Shown one piece after another: positions 23,200-34,814 of a DNA stretch of 64,000 nucleotides. The DNA comes from Blastobasis lacticolella (Eukaryota > Arthropoda > Insecta > Lepidoptera > Blastobasidae), in NCBI GenBank assembly GCA_905147135.1, contig LR990061.1, forward strand, positions 3,262,026 to 3,326,025. The letters are read 5' to 3'. Below the pieces are notes generated by a model. It was not told the DNA's origin. It searched no databases and saw only the letters and a program-made list of their open reading frames with translations. The position numbers and the translations under genes were made by a program. Positions within the stretch are counted from its first letter, which is position 1, and every line of letters begins with the position of its first letter.

Positions 23200-25824
23200 C
23201 TGATAACAATAGCTCACAGTTAGTAATGGCGGGATACAGAAAGAGGCACTACCACATCAGTAGTAAGTACCTAATTGCCGCATTAGTAGTTGCCGTAGTC
23301 AACTACTTGGCCAACAGATCAGGTTTCGAAAATTAACTCGATGAAGAAGAGTAAGTAATTTGCAGGGAGTAAGTGAGCTCGAAAGGCGTGGCAAGTGTGA
23401 TTCGGTCGAATCGTACGTTCCTGACCATATCATTATACACAACCAAATGACATTTCATCAGTCCTTAACTACTTAGTCCGTGTTTCATCATTTATTTCCC
23501 GTGGTTGCAATGAAACTACAAACTTTAGCTAAGTACCTGCGATAACAGAGCCTCTCTTCCATTTATTAGTCTTTATTTGTCTTTGCCAATGGTCAACATA
23601 TGATGAATGACCTATAACTATAGTTACCTTTCCCAACTCAGCATAAGACCGCTCCTATACGTGAGGAAGTGAGTGAAAAACGTCGTATACGCCATACGAC
23701 AGGCTCATTCACACATCTCTCAGCCACACACCGCGCAATCAAAGAAAGGCTGTCTCGCACGCCGCCATGAGTCACGTGTGGTCAACAGCCCGCAATCGGT
23801 CGCGCGATCGTCTAAATTCAATATTTCAAAACATCGGCCAGTAATCCACGATAAGAGGGGCGCGAAATTGCAAAGCGCATTGGTGTAGCCAGCTGGATTC
23901 ACCGATAACGGGGCATAACGCATGTTTCTGTTGACGCGAATGTGCCAACCGTTGGCGGGAGCGTTGCCCTAGCGTTTTGTCGCACGACGCGCGAATCGGA
24001 CGTTTTTCTAGAGTGGTTTATTGTCTTGGAGCGAGACTTGGGCCGGCCGATTTGGTGACGGCATAGCGGGGCATCGTAACATGGAGTTAACGTGTCTAGA
24101 CTACTACTGGCGGTAGATACATTTCACGACATTTTCCCGGAGGGGGGTCGACACCATACACTGTTCCACTTACTGCGATCCTGAGAAACTCTCATGATTC
24201 TTCTACATTCGTGAATCTTTTCACGCATGCTCGTTGTAGGGTTAAGGGTCACCTTATTCTTAACCTGACGTTTCTTTAAAATATCATCGGTTTGATCGTG
24301 ATTTTTTGTTCTCCTTTCAACGCTTCCATCACCACCTGCCATACAGGCCTACCTTTTTTTCGTTGGGTGATTAATTTATTAAACTTAAAGCCTACAAAGA
24401 ATACTTCGATTTCTTGAGACATGACCTATGAGGTAACATCCAGTATTTTATTTATTTATTTTATTTGCCAACAGATGTACACTTTTTGTAACATTTAAAT
24501 ATTACATGAAAGATTTTCATGTCAAATCATATGAATGCCCAATAGCGACTACCGAACGCGCCACAGAACCACCGCGCGCCCGGCGCCACCACCCAGCACG
24601 GCGTGAATGCGATCATTAGGTATCCACCCTGAATAAAAACGCTGTCCACGGTCGGCGAAAGCCCAAAGGAAATCATAAATAATAACCAGCCAACCCATCT
24701 GAATGCAGCCACGAATAAAGGAGACAATGTCTTCATTCCTCCCGATATCAAACTAAATCGATACTGAATAAATTCATTCTGCGATCTGGGTCGCCCCGCC
24801 AAAACAAATAAAAATGCACCGATAGCCAAGTGCAATGCCCTTCCAGCGGCGGCCAGCTGCGAGCGATAACGGACCCTAACGGTTAACACGAGAGCTGATA
24901 TTCAAACGAAGGGCGACGGAGAAAAATAAGAAAGCAAAGCGCAAGATGAAATCGAAGACGGGGACAAGTCCCGAGCAATTTGGGACCCTAATGAAGTAGT
25001 GGTTAGGGTCGATACTGGCGTGGAGCGCTTCGGCGGTGTAAAACTAGATGGCAGTAATAAAGATATGAGCGGAACAGTGTGTTTTCGGGGTGTTGGTCGC
25101 TGGAATACGTATCTCTAGATGAAATCAATGCGCAATGAATATAACGATGTACAGAGCAGAGTTCATACCTATAGCTATGTTTTTGGCTACCTAAAGCTTG
25201 TTTACCCAGTCAAAGAAACTCATATTCTTTAATACTAGAGCGAGTGCGTAATATCAGCCACCGAAACTATTGCATATTGACGTATGAAACTCAGGATTGC
25301 GTTCTGAAAAGAACGAATTGTCTTGAGTTCCATACAGCGAATCATTGATGAATTATCTATTTTCTACTCAAGACCTCCAAATATATAAGAGAGTAAAATT
25401 TTTGCTTAATTATGTGCCATTCTCGAAACGTCCTGCGTATTTATTCTTACCTAATACTTAATTGTAATTGCCTAATTTTTGTACAGCGGAGTTTGGCTCT
25501 TTCAAGTTCGCTTATATCGTATCAAGAAATAATTATTTTATGAGAGTTAGGCTTATTTTATAAGAGTTAGCTCTAGCTACGAGTAGGTACGTACCTAGGT
25601 ACTAAATGAAAAATTTTGGTATTTAGTTTACTTTCAATTACGTAATTGTTTGTTTCGTTAAATAAACAAAAATATAATAATTATGTAGGTCTGATATCTA
25701 CCTATAGTTTGGATTGCATACCGAAGTTTTTATTTCCGGAACAACCTAAACGTTTTAGGATATGATATGCAAAATTGCTTACTTTTGAAATTTAATAAAG
25801 TTGTTCTCTACCTACATTTTTTTT

Positions 25825-26006
25825 AATGTTATGCGGCAGACAAACAGGCAAGCGGGCCACCTGATGGAAAGTGGTCATGTAGCTATGGACATCAGCAACA
25901 CCAGGGGCGCTACCAATGCGTTGCCCGCCTCTGAAGAGACTTCTTATATCCTTTTAAACGATCCACTGTCAACGAAACACTGTGGCTGGGAGTATTCCAC
26001 AATTTG
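25825..26006 (-). mobile_element. LINE-type 3' end fragment
   Basis: Read on the minus strand it matches the tail at 37807-38145, with CTCTTCAGAGGCGGGCAACG and ACTTTCCATCAGGTGGCCCG near the 3' terminus. The open frame here is repeat sequence. Confidence 0.75.
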
Positions 26007-26447
26007 TGATTACATAGGTAAGTCATCCCTAATCGCCTAATCCCTGAGTCACTAAGGTACCTCAAATCGCAGATTTAAGCCTACATAAGAACTAAACCCA
26101 TAGAAACAGCCATATGAGAAGACCTAGAACTGATGCTAAAGTAAACGAACTCCAATACCCAACAAAAGCAGATAGAACTCCAAACAATTGGCAGTCATCT
26201 GTCACAAGACCCCGTATCAAAGTCAAGGAACCCATATCAAAATGTCAATGACCCAGCATTTAACGACATAGTGCATTGCGAAAGAAACAGCGCATTTATC
26301 ACAAACTTGTGCACACACGGACGAATGTGCAAGACTATTTGAGTATTGAGTCATACTTGAGACTTGCTTACTCAAAAATGAGGATAACGATCCCTTGCGA
26401 AAGAATTATAGTGAAGTCGCAAACGGGAAGTTTGTTGTGTACTTAAC

Positions 26448-26641
26448 TAGTGGACACGGCGCGATTTCATTCACCTACTTTACCTCTACGTACACTTTTT
26501 TCTAGCATAAAAACCTTTTATAAAAACCTTCCTCTTGAATTATTCTTTCTTTTGATGAAAACTGTTTTAAAATTCGTTGCGTAGTTTAAAAGATCTAAGC
26601 GTATACATAGAAACAGACGGCGGGAAGCGACTTTCTTTTAT
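26448..26641 (-). mobile_element. Small Helitron-like element, family 2
   Basis: On the minus strand it carries AAGTCGCTTCCCGCCGTCTG, GATCTTTTAAACTACGCAAC and ends CTAG at 26451-26448, as Helitrons do. Confidence 0.75.
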
Positions 26642-28010
26642 GAACCTTGATTGAAATAAGACCTTGATTTCTTTCAACTAGGTAGCGATATTATTTATTT
26701 ATTTGGAAAAACCAACAGCTTATTATATAAAAATAGCTACAGTCATAACTATAGTGAGCCAATTATTGGTTTCCACATATAAAACCACATTTGATACCGA
26801 CGTACAACTAATGATATGATATAAATAAGTATGACTCAACTTGAGACTGTTTGTCACGGGACCCACCCGAATCGGATCCGCGAGACCATTCGACTGACAC
26901 ACAGTTTGAATAGGTAGACTGGGTTTGCTACCATATTCTATTTAGGTGTTATTGTTACCTAGATGTTTTAGAAAAACAATGATTTGCAGGGGAACGCCAA
27001 TATAATGAAATATTTTCCAAACTAATGCTTATTATAAATGCGAAAGTTAAATGTTACGTTTTCATGTATATAATTTGGCAAGGATATGGATGTCAATCTG
27101 GGAAAGGACGTAGGCTATTTTTTATTTCAGAACCTAGCAGTATTTTTACTTAAACTTTATTCATTACTTTGGATGTTTTGCTTGTATGGGTAGCTTTATA
27201 GCTTAAACAAATAGATTAGTAATGTAGTTAGATTGATAATGACTGAATATACAATCGTTTTACACTCTTTTAGCAACAGAATAGGTTAAAAATCGACAAC
27301 AACATTACGCTATGTCTACGGTATGGTCAAGGCATTCCGTAAAATCACGTGGGCACTCAAGTAAATAAAATATCCCAACAAACTAGGAAACGAGTAAAAT
27401 ATGAAAATATACTTATTCAATACCTGTAAATCCAGCGACCCTGAGCCGGCAAGGATAAAATCTAATAGCAAACGTGCCTCAGAACCTACTGTGAAACATA
27501 TAACATTTGAAGCACATTTTGTAGGACCTAGCTACCATTAACAATTGGCCACGGTCGACAATCCAAGAGGTCTGTATATTACCACTGGGGTTATGGGCAA
27601 TAATGCCATTTCCTATTGAATTATGGGAGTCAAGTTACTAATACAATGGTGTGGTGAACGCACCCATTAAACTGTGAAAACGAAACTTTGTAATGGGCTG
27701 GGGTCGCCGACCCTGACAAGAGACGCCATAGCAGAAAAGTGTAGCGTATCTAACGCCGGCTCGTAACACAAGATGGTCGAACGATCGGAATGAAAGCCTA
27801 CGGCGATGCGGTGTCCTGTTCTGTTGGAGAAATGGTTCTAAACAATGTTATGTAACATGTTAGTACTGTATGAACTACTAGAGGAACTGATTGTATAGGT
27901 ACCTACCTAACGTTTCAAACTAAACTCGCGTTCTTTACCACAGTGGGTGTAACCCCACCAAAACGTCGGGAAAACAAATCGAAAAGTCCCATCTCATGTA
28001 ATTATACCTA

Positions 28011-28245
28011 CTGTGTTCAAAAACTTGCTATGAGGTGTCACACGCGAACGCATAGGATTGTTCTGTTTTCTATGGTGCCTACTTGGGTATGCAATACTTG
28101 AGTGGCGATTGGCACTATGCATCTGTCAAAATGACCGAAATTGACCAATCATGGAGCCGTATTGAACGCAGTGCGTTTACGTAGCTGACTAGCACTTTGA
28201 GAACGCATAGTATATATCGCTACTTTACTTAGACAAGTATTAATA
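28011..28245. mobile_element. MITE family Y, copy 1
   Basis: Shares CTTGCTATGAGGTGTCAC, GAACGCATAGGATT, GAGCCGTATTGAACGCAGTG and ACTTAGACAAG in order with 32872-33096. About 230 bp, no coding capacity. Confidence 0.7.
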
Positions 28246-28251
28246 ATAGTA

Positions 28252-28632
28252 AAAAATCTTGGCGTTACTGTTCCGGTTGAGCTCTCGCGCACAAAGGCCC
28301 GGGGTCTGCTTTGATCATGATACAAGATTTGGTAGATCAGGTGATTACAGTGGAGCGACTGTCATTTGACCTTAGTGACCTTGCTACTAGGGGAACTTGA
28401 CCAGATTTTATCATAGTTTGTGAAATATGATCTTATATATTGAATGTGTTCAATCGCCTAAATGTGCAGGTTTCATCATGAAGTTTTTCCCTCTCCGCAA
28501 GAGCATCAGCTAGTGTTCAACTAATTTACATAGCTCAGAAAAGAGTTATTGCTACCTGGCGGTAGTGGTATTCGAACCTAATACCTCTCGCATTACGAGT
28601 TGGATACCGTTACCACTACACCTCCGACGCTA
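28252..28632 (-). mobile_element. tRNA-derived SINE, family B
   Basis: Near full-length inverted copy, from TCTTGGCGTTACTGTTCCGG through ATTACAGTGGAGCGACTG to a mutated tRNA-like head whose B box reads as GGTTCGAATACC on the minus strand. Confidence 0.85.
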
Positions 28633-29489
28633 CAATCATCGTCGTAATCACATTATTGAAAGCAGTGCGTTCACTTGCCTAAGATACAAGTAAATAATTT
28701 ACTTAGTTTAGGTGTCCAAACTATCAATAACTATAATTAACTACCTATTATTATTTGTGCAAGAGTTATAAATATGGAGCCTTGATTTTATTTGTCCCCA
28801 TTTACTATAAGTAGGTATGTTGTAATTTTTAATTAACTTGTAATTATTGAATAATTTTTATTTGAATAAGGGCCTATTTTTCAATCCTCGAATAAAACAT
28901 ATCAGTCTGATAAGTTATTATGCGACTAAAATAAAATGGTATCATTACTTCATAATTGTAAAGGATTATAGTTTGTTTTAATTTGGCAGTGTATTACTTT
29001 ATCGGGCAAATAAACTTTATCTGAGGATTGAACAATCAGCCCTAAATTTATTATTATTATTACTTAGCAGAGACAAATACCTATTCTTTGTGAATAATTT
29101 TTCAATGTTCTACACAATCGCTACGGGTGTAAGTGTTCCTAATGTAACCGACATAGTCTCGACCGCTGGTTGAAATAAAGAACATTGCCTAGCACCTATG
29201 GGAAAACCAGTTGACACAACTACCTACTTCACAAATTAATCAAGCTAACCACCATAACTAAATGGATTAAGCTTCTAAACATTAGCCATGGCCTTAATTC
29301 ATAGCAATTAGTCCCCTATCAATGTTTAACCATCACCTAATTTGTAGAAGTGTTTTAATTATAACACTAAAATATGTCATAATAGTGTGGTAATAAAGTT
29401 TTATATTGCGTGCAGTGTTTGGATCGAATTGTTTAGGTCTAGGGAATTTATTATACAGCTTTTAGTAGAGAATTCGTCCGTGTGTCGTC

Positions 29490-29882
29490 TTTTGTATTCC
29501 TGTTCCCCATTGGTTAGGGTAGGTAGATAAGATAGGTTGGTGATGTCCTGATGGTGGCCGCAATCCACAAGGTGGAAGGGTGAAAAGGTAAGAGAGACTG
29601 GGCATAGCGGGGAATTGAAGCCACCCGACTGGGGAACTACCTCCACCTTATGAAATACCGCAACTAACTATTTGAAATAGTATTGTGTTCCTGCCGGTGA
29701 GAGGTTTCCCGTGCTTCATGGGGACCCGTGGCTTTGGCATAAGGGACTTGCCTTTCTGCCAGAGCAACGTGTCAAGAGCTGGCAAACGCATTGGCGATAC
29801 CCCTGGCTTACAGGCAACGTTGACCACTTTCCATCAGGTGGTCCGCTTGCCTGTCTACCTACCGTATGACATAAAAAAGGTG
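29490..29882 (+). mobile_element. Dispersed repeat family E (LINE-type tail)
   Basis: Contains CCCGACTGGGGAACTACCTC, ATAGTATTGTGTTCCTGCCG and ACTTTCCATCAGGTGGTCCG in order, shared with 43490-43695 and, inverted, 55690-56060. It ends about 110 bp from the donor side of E93 exon D. Confidence 0.75.
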
Positions 29883-29992
29883 ATCTCTAACAACCCGATA
29901 TTAACAAACCTAATAATATGTGCAGTGAATAATCACGAAAGTCTTAATACCTAGATCTGCAATAAATACAAGAGGTTTGTATATAATCTTAC

Positions 29993-30124
29993 CTAGAACT
30001 GTCGTGGTTCTTGTCTGGAGGCGGAGTGCCGCTGGTGCTGGATGTAGACTTGGCGCTGAGGTCCAGCGGTTGCTCCGCCGAGGAGGGCGAGGAGCTCGGC
30101 GCCGCCGCCTTCTCTACTTCGGGC
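29993..30124 (-). CDS. E93: E93 coding exon D (CtBP-binding motif)
   Basis: This 132-nt exon completes the Arg codon from exon C (CG+G), then encodes PEVEKAAAPSSSPSSAEQ, PLDLSAKS, and TSSTSGTPPPDKNHDSS, leaving AG for the next split Arg codon. The acceptor is cctcctccacag and the donor GTAAGA. PLDLS is the classic CtBP co-repressor docking motif, known in E93/Mblk-1 and its vertebrate relatives LCoR/LCoRL, so this exon probably recruits CtBP. It is flanked by introns of 12.1 and 6.8 kb. Its phase is the same at both ends, so skipping would join exon C to exon E in frame (CG+G = Arg) and give a protein lacking only the CtBP motif. Confidence 0.93.
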   Translation of the reverse strand, partial: ARSREGGGAELLALLGGATAGPQRQVYIQHQRHSASRQEPRQF

Positions 30125-30737
30125 CTGTGGAGGAGGCAGGGGGTTTGGTGCTGGTTTTCTGTGGTTTTAATGCGTATTAAAACGTGACAAGTTTGTGTGA
30201 CTGATGTTGGAAGGCTAGGTTTGGAGTGAAGAGAGGAAGAGGAAGGTCAAGATTTGACTGGATATTTGTGGGACGTAAGGAAATGTGAGTGCCGATGATT
30301 ATGAAGAGATGAAAAGGTTGGCAGACAGGGACTGGAGAGGCGATTGTTCCACCAACTAGAATTACACTCTTGATGCGTAGCGTACGGAAGCGCTATGGTG
30401 TTCTGAGGGAAATCGTGGGCTAAGTATTGGCATTATTCGAAGGTCTAGTTTTTTTTATACTTAAGACTCCTCAAGGATTACTAAACTTTTGTCTTGTGAT
30501 AATACCACATCGACTCCGTAGGAAATACCATGGACAAACTCGTTAACATATCAGAACCCAATATGGGGAGAGATTAGTTCCGGGGTGTCTACATTTTGCA
30601 CCCCAATGGGTTTTAAGATATTTAATTTGATCGGAAGCTAGTTTTATCGTCCTTCTTGGTCTTTATCGAAATCTAGTCACTTGGTTTTTTTAATATAGGC
30701 AAATAAATTTTTTGATGCCGTAACTAGGCAGCTAATC

Positions 30738-30895
30738 TCTAACAAAGTCATCACATTCAAGTTGTTGAGTCGATTTTAATGAAACAGCTAAGAACTATCG
30801 CGAATTCAAATGACAGCACACACAGGTTTTCAAATACAGGGCTTCGAAATTGGGCCTCCCGTTCGGGAGCTACGATGTCACAGACACAGATCCAC
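30738..30895 (-). mobile_element. Repeat family D fragment
   Basis: TCTAACAAAGTCATCACATT and TCCCGTTCGGGAGCTACG match family D in inverted orientation. Confidence 0.55.
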
Positions 30896-30915
30896 AGATA
30901 CATACAAACATCAAA

Positions 30916-31025
30916 CATTTTTTTTATACCACTAAGGTGCAGCCTATGGACGTTTGCAATACCAGGGGCATCACCCACGCGTTGCCGACCCTGTAAAAAC
31001 TTATACCACCTCTCTATTTTCGTCA
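30916..31025 (-). mobile_element. LINE-type tail fragment
   Basis: GGACGTTTGCAATACCAGG and GCGTTGCCGACCCTGTAAAA are an inverted piece of the same tail class as 51345-51430 and 56325-56385. Confidence 0.5.
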
Positions 31026-31049
31026 TGGATAATAATAACATAATCTACA

Positions 31050-31265
31050 CCACTCCTGGACCCGGCGCGACTTCGTTCGCGTACACCTACTTTGCCCCTA
31101 CTCACCCTTTTCTCTTGCTTATAAACTTTCCTCTTGAACCACTATCTATTACTGATAAACCGTATTTAAATCCGTTGCGTAGTTTAAAACATCAAAGCGT
31201 ATATAGATACATACGGAGATACATAAGGATAGACGGCGGGAGCGACTTTGTATTATACTATGTAT
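31050..31265 (-). mobile_element. Small Helitron-like element, family 2
   Basis: Inverted copy with GGACCCGGCGCGACTTCG at its 3' side and GACGGCGGGAGCGACTTTG at its 5' side. The CTAG end is mutated. Confidence 0.7.
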
Positions 31266-31278
31266 ATACCGGGTACTA

Positions 31279-31430
31279 CATAATATATGTATGAAGCCGG
31301 GAACCAGATGGAGTGCTAAACGTATGAAAACGATAGGTACAATTATTTCTGTCGTACGTGGAAATTTTGTACCTATCGTTTTCATACATTTAGCACTCCA
31401 TCCGGTTCACGGCTTCATACATATATTATG
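31279..31430. repeat. 152-bp near-perfect palindrome
   Basis: Two arms of about 66 nt (31279-31344 and 31363-31430) are reverse complements with about three mismatches and one small length difference, around a loop of 18 nt. It lies inside the exon C-D intron and would fold into a long hairpin in E93 pre-mRNA. Confidence 0.95.
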
Positions 31431-31985
31431 TATCACAGTGTATTTAGATTCTTCACACACCGGAACATACTGAACATATCATAGACAATTCGAACGCCGT
31501 CGTCTTCACGAAACAAGACTGCACAATGAATGGCTTTGTAGTGGCGGTCTATTGAGTCGCGGTTCACTGCTGATCGCGATTGTTGGTAGCGTTACGATAC
31601 GATATTGGAACGATTTATCGCTTATTTCGGAGGGTTATGGACGGATCCTCTGATTTGTCTGTCGGATGAATGGCGTGTTTATTCGATTTTTTGTAGGGCG
31701 TTATTATTGTCTCTCTTATCAATTAAATTTTATAATTATTAATTGCTATCAGTATTTATAGGTATGCCATTAAGTTTAAATTTTGATTTTGTTTTAAATT
31801 ATCATAAAAATACCTTCAAAACCCTAATCCGACGTTTAAGGTCATGAATGAGAAAGGTAGGTTTATGAAAAAGGTGAATGAATGAAGAAGCGAGAGAGAT
31901 CTGTCAGGACTGTAGCGAGCGGTACGATGTGGTCTCTGCTTACCCCTACGGAAAAATGGCGTGATATTATGTATTATGCGTGTAT

Positions 31986-32145
31986 GAAGATATCGTGATG
32001 AAACCTACACATTCAGGCGACTGAATGGCATGACGGGTCAGGTTCCCTTGGTAGCATGGTGACTGCAATTATCTGATCTGCCAAATCCTCGATCATGATT
32101 AAAGCGGACTCTCGTGCGCGACAGCACAACCGCGGCTAATGCCGA
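31986..32145 (+). mobile_element. tRNA-derived SINE, family B, fragment
   Basis: Body portion only: CGTGATGAAACCTACACATT through TCTGCCAAATCC and ACAACCGCGGC. Confidence 0.8.
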
Positions 32146-32147
32146 AA

Positions 32148-32222
32148 AATCTCTAACAAAGTCATCACATTCTCAAGTTGCTGAATCGGTTTGAACGAAA
32201 CAGCTAAGATCTATCTCGATTT
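32148..32222 (-). mobile_element. Repeat family D fragment
   Basis: AATCTCTAACAAAGTCATCA is shared with 30738-30765. Confidence 0.5.
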
Positions 32223-32871
32223 ATCGGCATTAATATGCCAAAATGATTATATTTTATGTTACTGATCGCGAATATCAATTAAAAATATCGCAAATCATCT
32301 ATTCTTGTTGTCTTGCACAGTTAAAGCGATTGCCGAAACCTCATTGTAGCAGTTCTACATCTGAATAACGCCTTCAAGAAACAAGATGCACAATAAACGT
32401 CTTTGTCGGGGCGCCCTATTGAGCCTCGTTTCGCTGCGGTTTGCGACAGTTTGTAGTGATGCCGCGACGGCGGTATTGGAACGATTTATCGATTTATTTA
32501 TCGAGTTTCGAGATAAGAGTACGATCGGTAACTACAAAAAATATTATGTTATTTCGTGAAATTATACAATGCATAATTACTATATTTAGAAAATTATAGG
32601 TTATTATTTTTTATATGCTTTTGAAATGTTACCCTATGTAGGCTGTTTGTTCCTCATGAATAAAGAAAAAAAAAGAATTTTAATTTAGTACATGATATTT
32701 TTAGAATATTAATGGAAAATTTAAACAATTTGTGACAGCAATCATAAGAGCAATAACTTGATATTTGTTTATTTATTAGCGTCTTAAGAGCGTTCGTATT
32801 AGTTCGACTAATTAAGTGACGATTTTGAGATCCCGATCCCGTCAAAAACGTGTATCAGACTATCAACTATT

Positions 32872-33096
32872 ATACCCGTATTCAGAAACGTTGCTATGAG
32901 GTCTCACAGTGCGCGAACGCACAGGATTCCAACCGACGCAAGTGCCGATCGCAAATCAAGTATTGATTTGCAATCGGCACTTGCGTCCATCATAAGTCGA
33001 CCAAACATAGAGCCGTATTTTAACGCAGTGCGTTCACTGTGAGAAAAAATAGTAACGCTGCTTCACTTAGACAAGAACTATTTGTGAATACGAGTG
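32872..33096. mobile_element. MITE family Y, copy 2, with internal hairpin
   Basis: Second copy of the element at 28011-28245, with ends CCGTATTCAGAAA / TTTGTGAATACG. At its centre is a hairpin with 25-nt arms (32935-32959 and 32963-32987) differing at one base and a 3-nt loop. Confidence 0.8.
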
Positions 33097-33435
33097 TCAG
33101 GTGTCAGTTCATTAATACCTAAGTGTAGGTATATCTGAAAACCAATGCACAAAAGTTCGCAGTAGCCTCGCGGAGAGCCGTCGGGGATCTAGTTTGCACG
33201 AAATGGCACGAATGGAATCGCATATCGAGTGCTATTTGAATGCTGTCAACTCGAAGAAGCGGCCTTTGTAGCGAGTCGTCACAGCCGCATTGAACTCGCG
33301 CCGAGTTACCACTTGTTTGTGGCGCTATTTCGCGCGGCGGTGTTGGGACGATATATCGATATGGGGAATGGGATTGTGATGAAAAGCAGTAGTAGCAGAA
33401 AGTAATTCGTATTCTATTCGTCTTTCACCAAAATT

Positions 33436-33498
33436 CCGGTCTTTGGGGGAGGCCTCCTGTTCAGGAGTGGACTAGTATCTATAGGTTGATGATGATGA
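33436..33498 (+). mobile_element. RTE-type LINE 3' tail
   Basis: GGGGGAGGCCTCCTGTTCAG, then GTGGACTAGTATC and TGATGATGATGATG: the terminal region and GAT tail of an RTE element. Confidence 0.65.
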
Positions 33499-34224
33499 TG
33501 TTGACAGATGACTAGATACTCTTCATATTTATTTAAGTATGTTTGATAGTGCGATTGTTGATGTCCTTTTTGAAAGTATTTGATAAGTGAAGCGTTAAGG
33601 TGTTCGATTTCCAAACTAAATTTATTTTTCCTTTCTTTCATTCGTTTGAGTGTTTAGTTACATAAAATTTGTATAAAAACGTTCCCCCTTAGGTTTTTTT
33701 GGGCAATACAGTTACATTTGGAAATATCAGTTGAATCACAGGTTATCCCATGCGCATCTAACTACAATCGATAGACACTTTTAATAAAGAATATAATCTT
33801 TTCGAGATATCTGTATAAAAACATTGATAATGTTAAAAATTAAGTAGGAGATAATCTTTATGGATCACTTATTCACTGAGAAATCTCTCTTAAAAAGTTT
33901 AATAAACATTATAAGACATATTTGAAGGAAGAAACGTATGTATTATGCATAAGTATAGTATATATTAAGCTAAAAATGTAATAAACATTGAACATTATAA
34001 ATGGTTGCCGTGGTGCAATTACAATTACAGTGGCACGTCATTTATTTTATCGAATTAAATTTATAGCCATACATTAATTAAAAGCGTTAACAATAATTAA
34101 CATTAAATGTTGAATCAATATATTAGAACTAACTTATGTTAATGGATTAATCACGGTTTTATTTCTAGAACTTGACGTGCTTCGTCATTTTGAGTTTTGC
34201 TTTTATGTCATAGGCTGATTGAAT

Positions 34225-34325
34225 TAGGCGCTGTCCTAAATAGCAACGGTGGTGCGACCGGCGATTTTGAGGTCTCCTATTGGTCGGGCGACGTCCGTCG
34301 TACAACCATGGTCGCAGCGTCTATT
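34225..34325. mobile_element. MITE family Z, partial copy
   Basis: TAGGCGCTGTCCTAAATAGC followed by GTGCGACC and an inverted CCATGGTCGCA block; related to 40543-40662 and 56231-56320. Confidence 0.6.
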
Positions 34326-34814
34326 GTATCAATCATCTGAATCTACTATCCCTGATAGCTGCCGTCACAAAACTGATTCTAGCAAAAGTCATTATCATCA
34401 TCGACTTTTAACGTCTTTCATCGACCATTTAAAAAGCATCACTGTTACCAAACTAATAACGCATTTAAACACAGCACACGACGTCCAGCCAAACTTGTCT
34501 GAAAACTCCGCCGCCATTTACCGTACCGTACCCGTATCGGCGCAACACCGCCGCCTCAGAATAGCGTCCGTCACCCGTTCAGTTTGACAATGTTCCCCTA
34601 TTCATTATTATTGAGCTGGTTAAAATGGCTGCAACGTGTCGCCAGATGGAAATTCTGAAGACATTGTGCTATGGCCGACTTACGGCTGAATAGAAACCCA
34701 TTTCAGGCGAGCCTTCCACAACTGGGTTGCACAAGCGGAGAGCTGTTGTTTGTAAACTGGAGATGTAATTTAATTAAGTATATTAAGTAACCTTTGTGGC
34801 GATTGAGCGTGAAT

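Larger units (their letters stand above)
23200..29992 (-). other. E93: E93 intron between exons D and E (6.8 kb)
   Basis: The half nearest exon E (23.2-25.2 kb) has no repeat I recognise and includes a CACGTG E-box at 23773-23778 and an unrecognised 120-residue minus-strand open frame at 24527-24889. The remainder holds a LINE-type tail, a Helitron, a MITE and a SINE, listed separately. Confidence 0.8.
31483..33367. repeat. Local triplication of a ~145-bp segment
   Basis: Diverged copies at about 31483-31625, 32355-32510 and 33225-33367. The first two share AAACAAGA, TGCACAAT, CTATTGAG and TATTGGAACGATTTATCG; the third has the variant GTTGGGACGATATATCG. They are separated by unrelated SINE and MITE insertions. 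Confidence 0.6.

Noticed and set aside
21763..23217. 484-codon open frame on the minus strand in another frame over exon E
   Set aside because: Same compositional cause. The true frame is the one with two intact Psq domains, frame-matched splice sites and a TAG at 21818-21816.
30779..31294. 171-codon plus-strand open frame
   Set aside because: It runs through three different antisense repeats (family D, a LINE tail and a Helitron), so the frame is an accident of repeat sequence.
34249..34587. 112-codon open frame
   Set aside because: Overlaps a MITE remnant, lacks a recognisable domain and has Ser/Thr/His-rich composition typical of chance frames.
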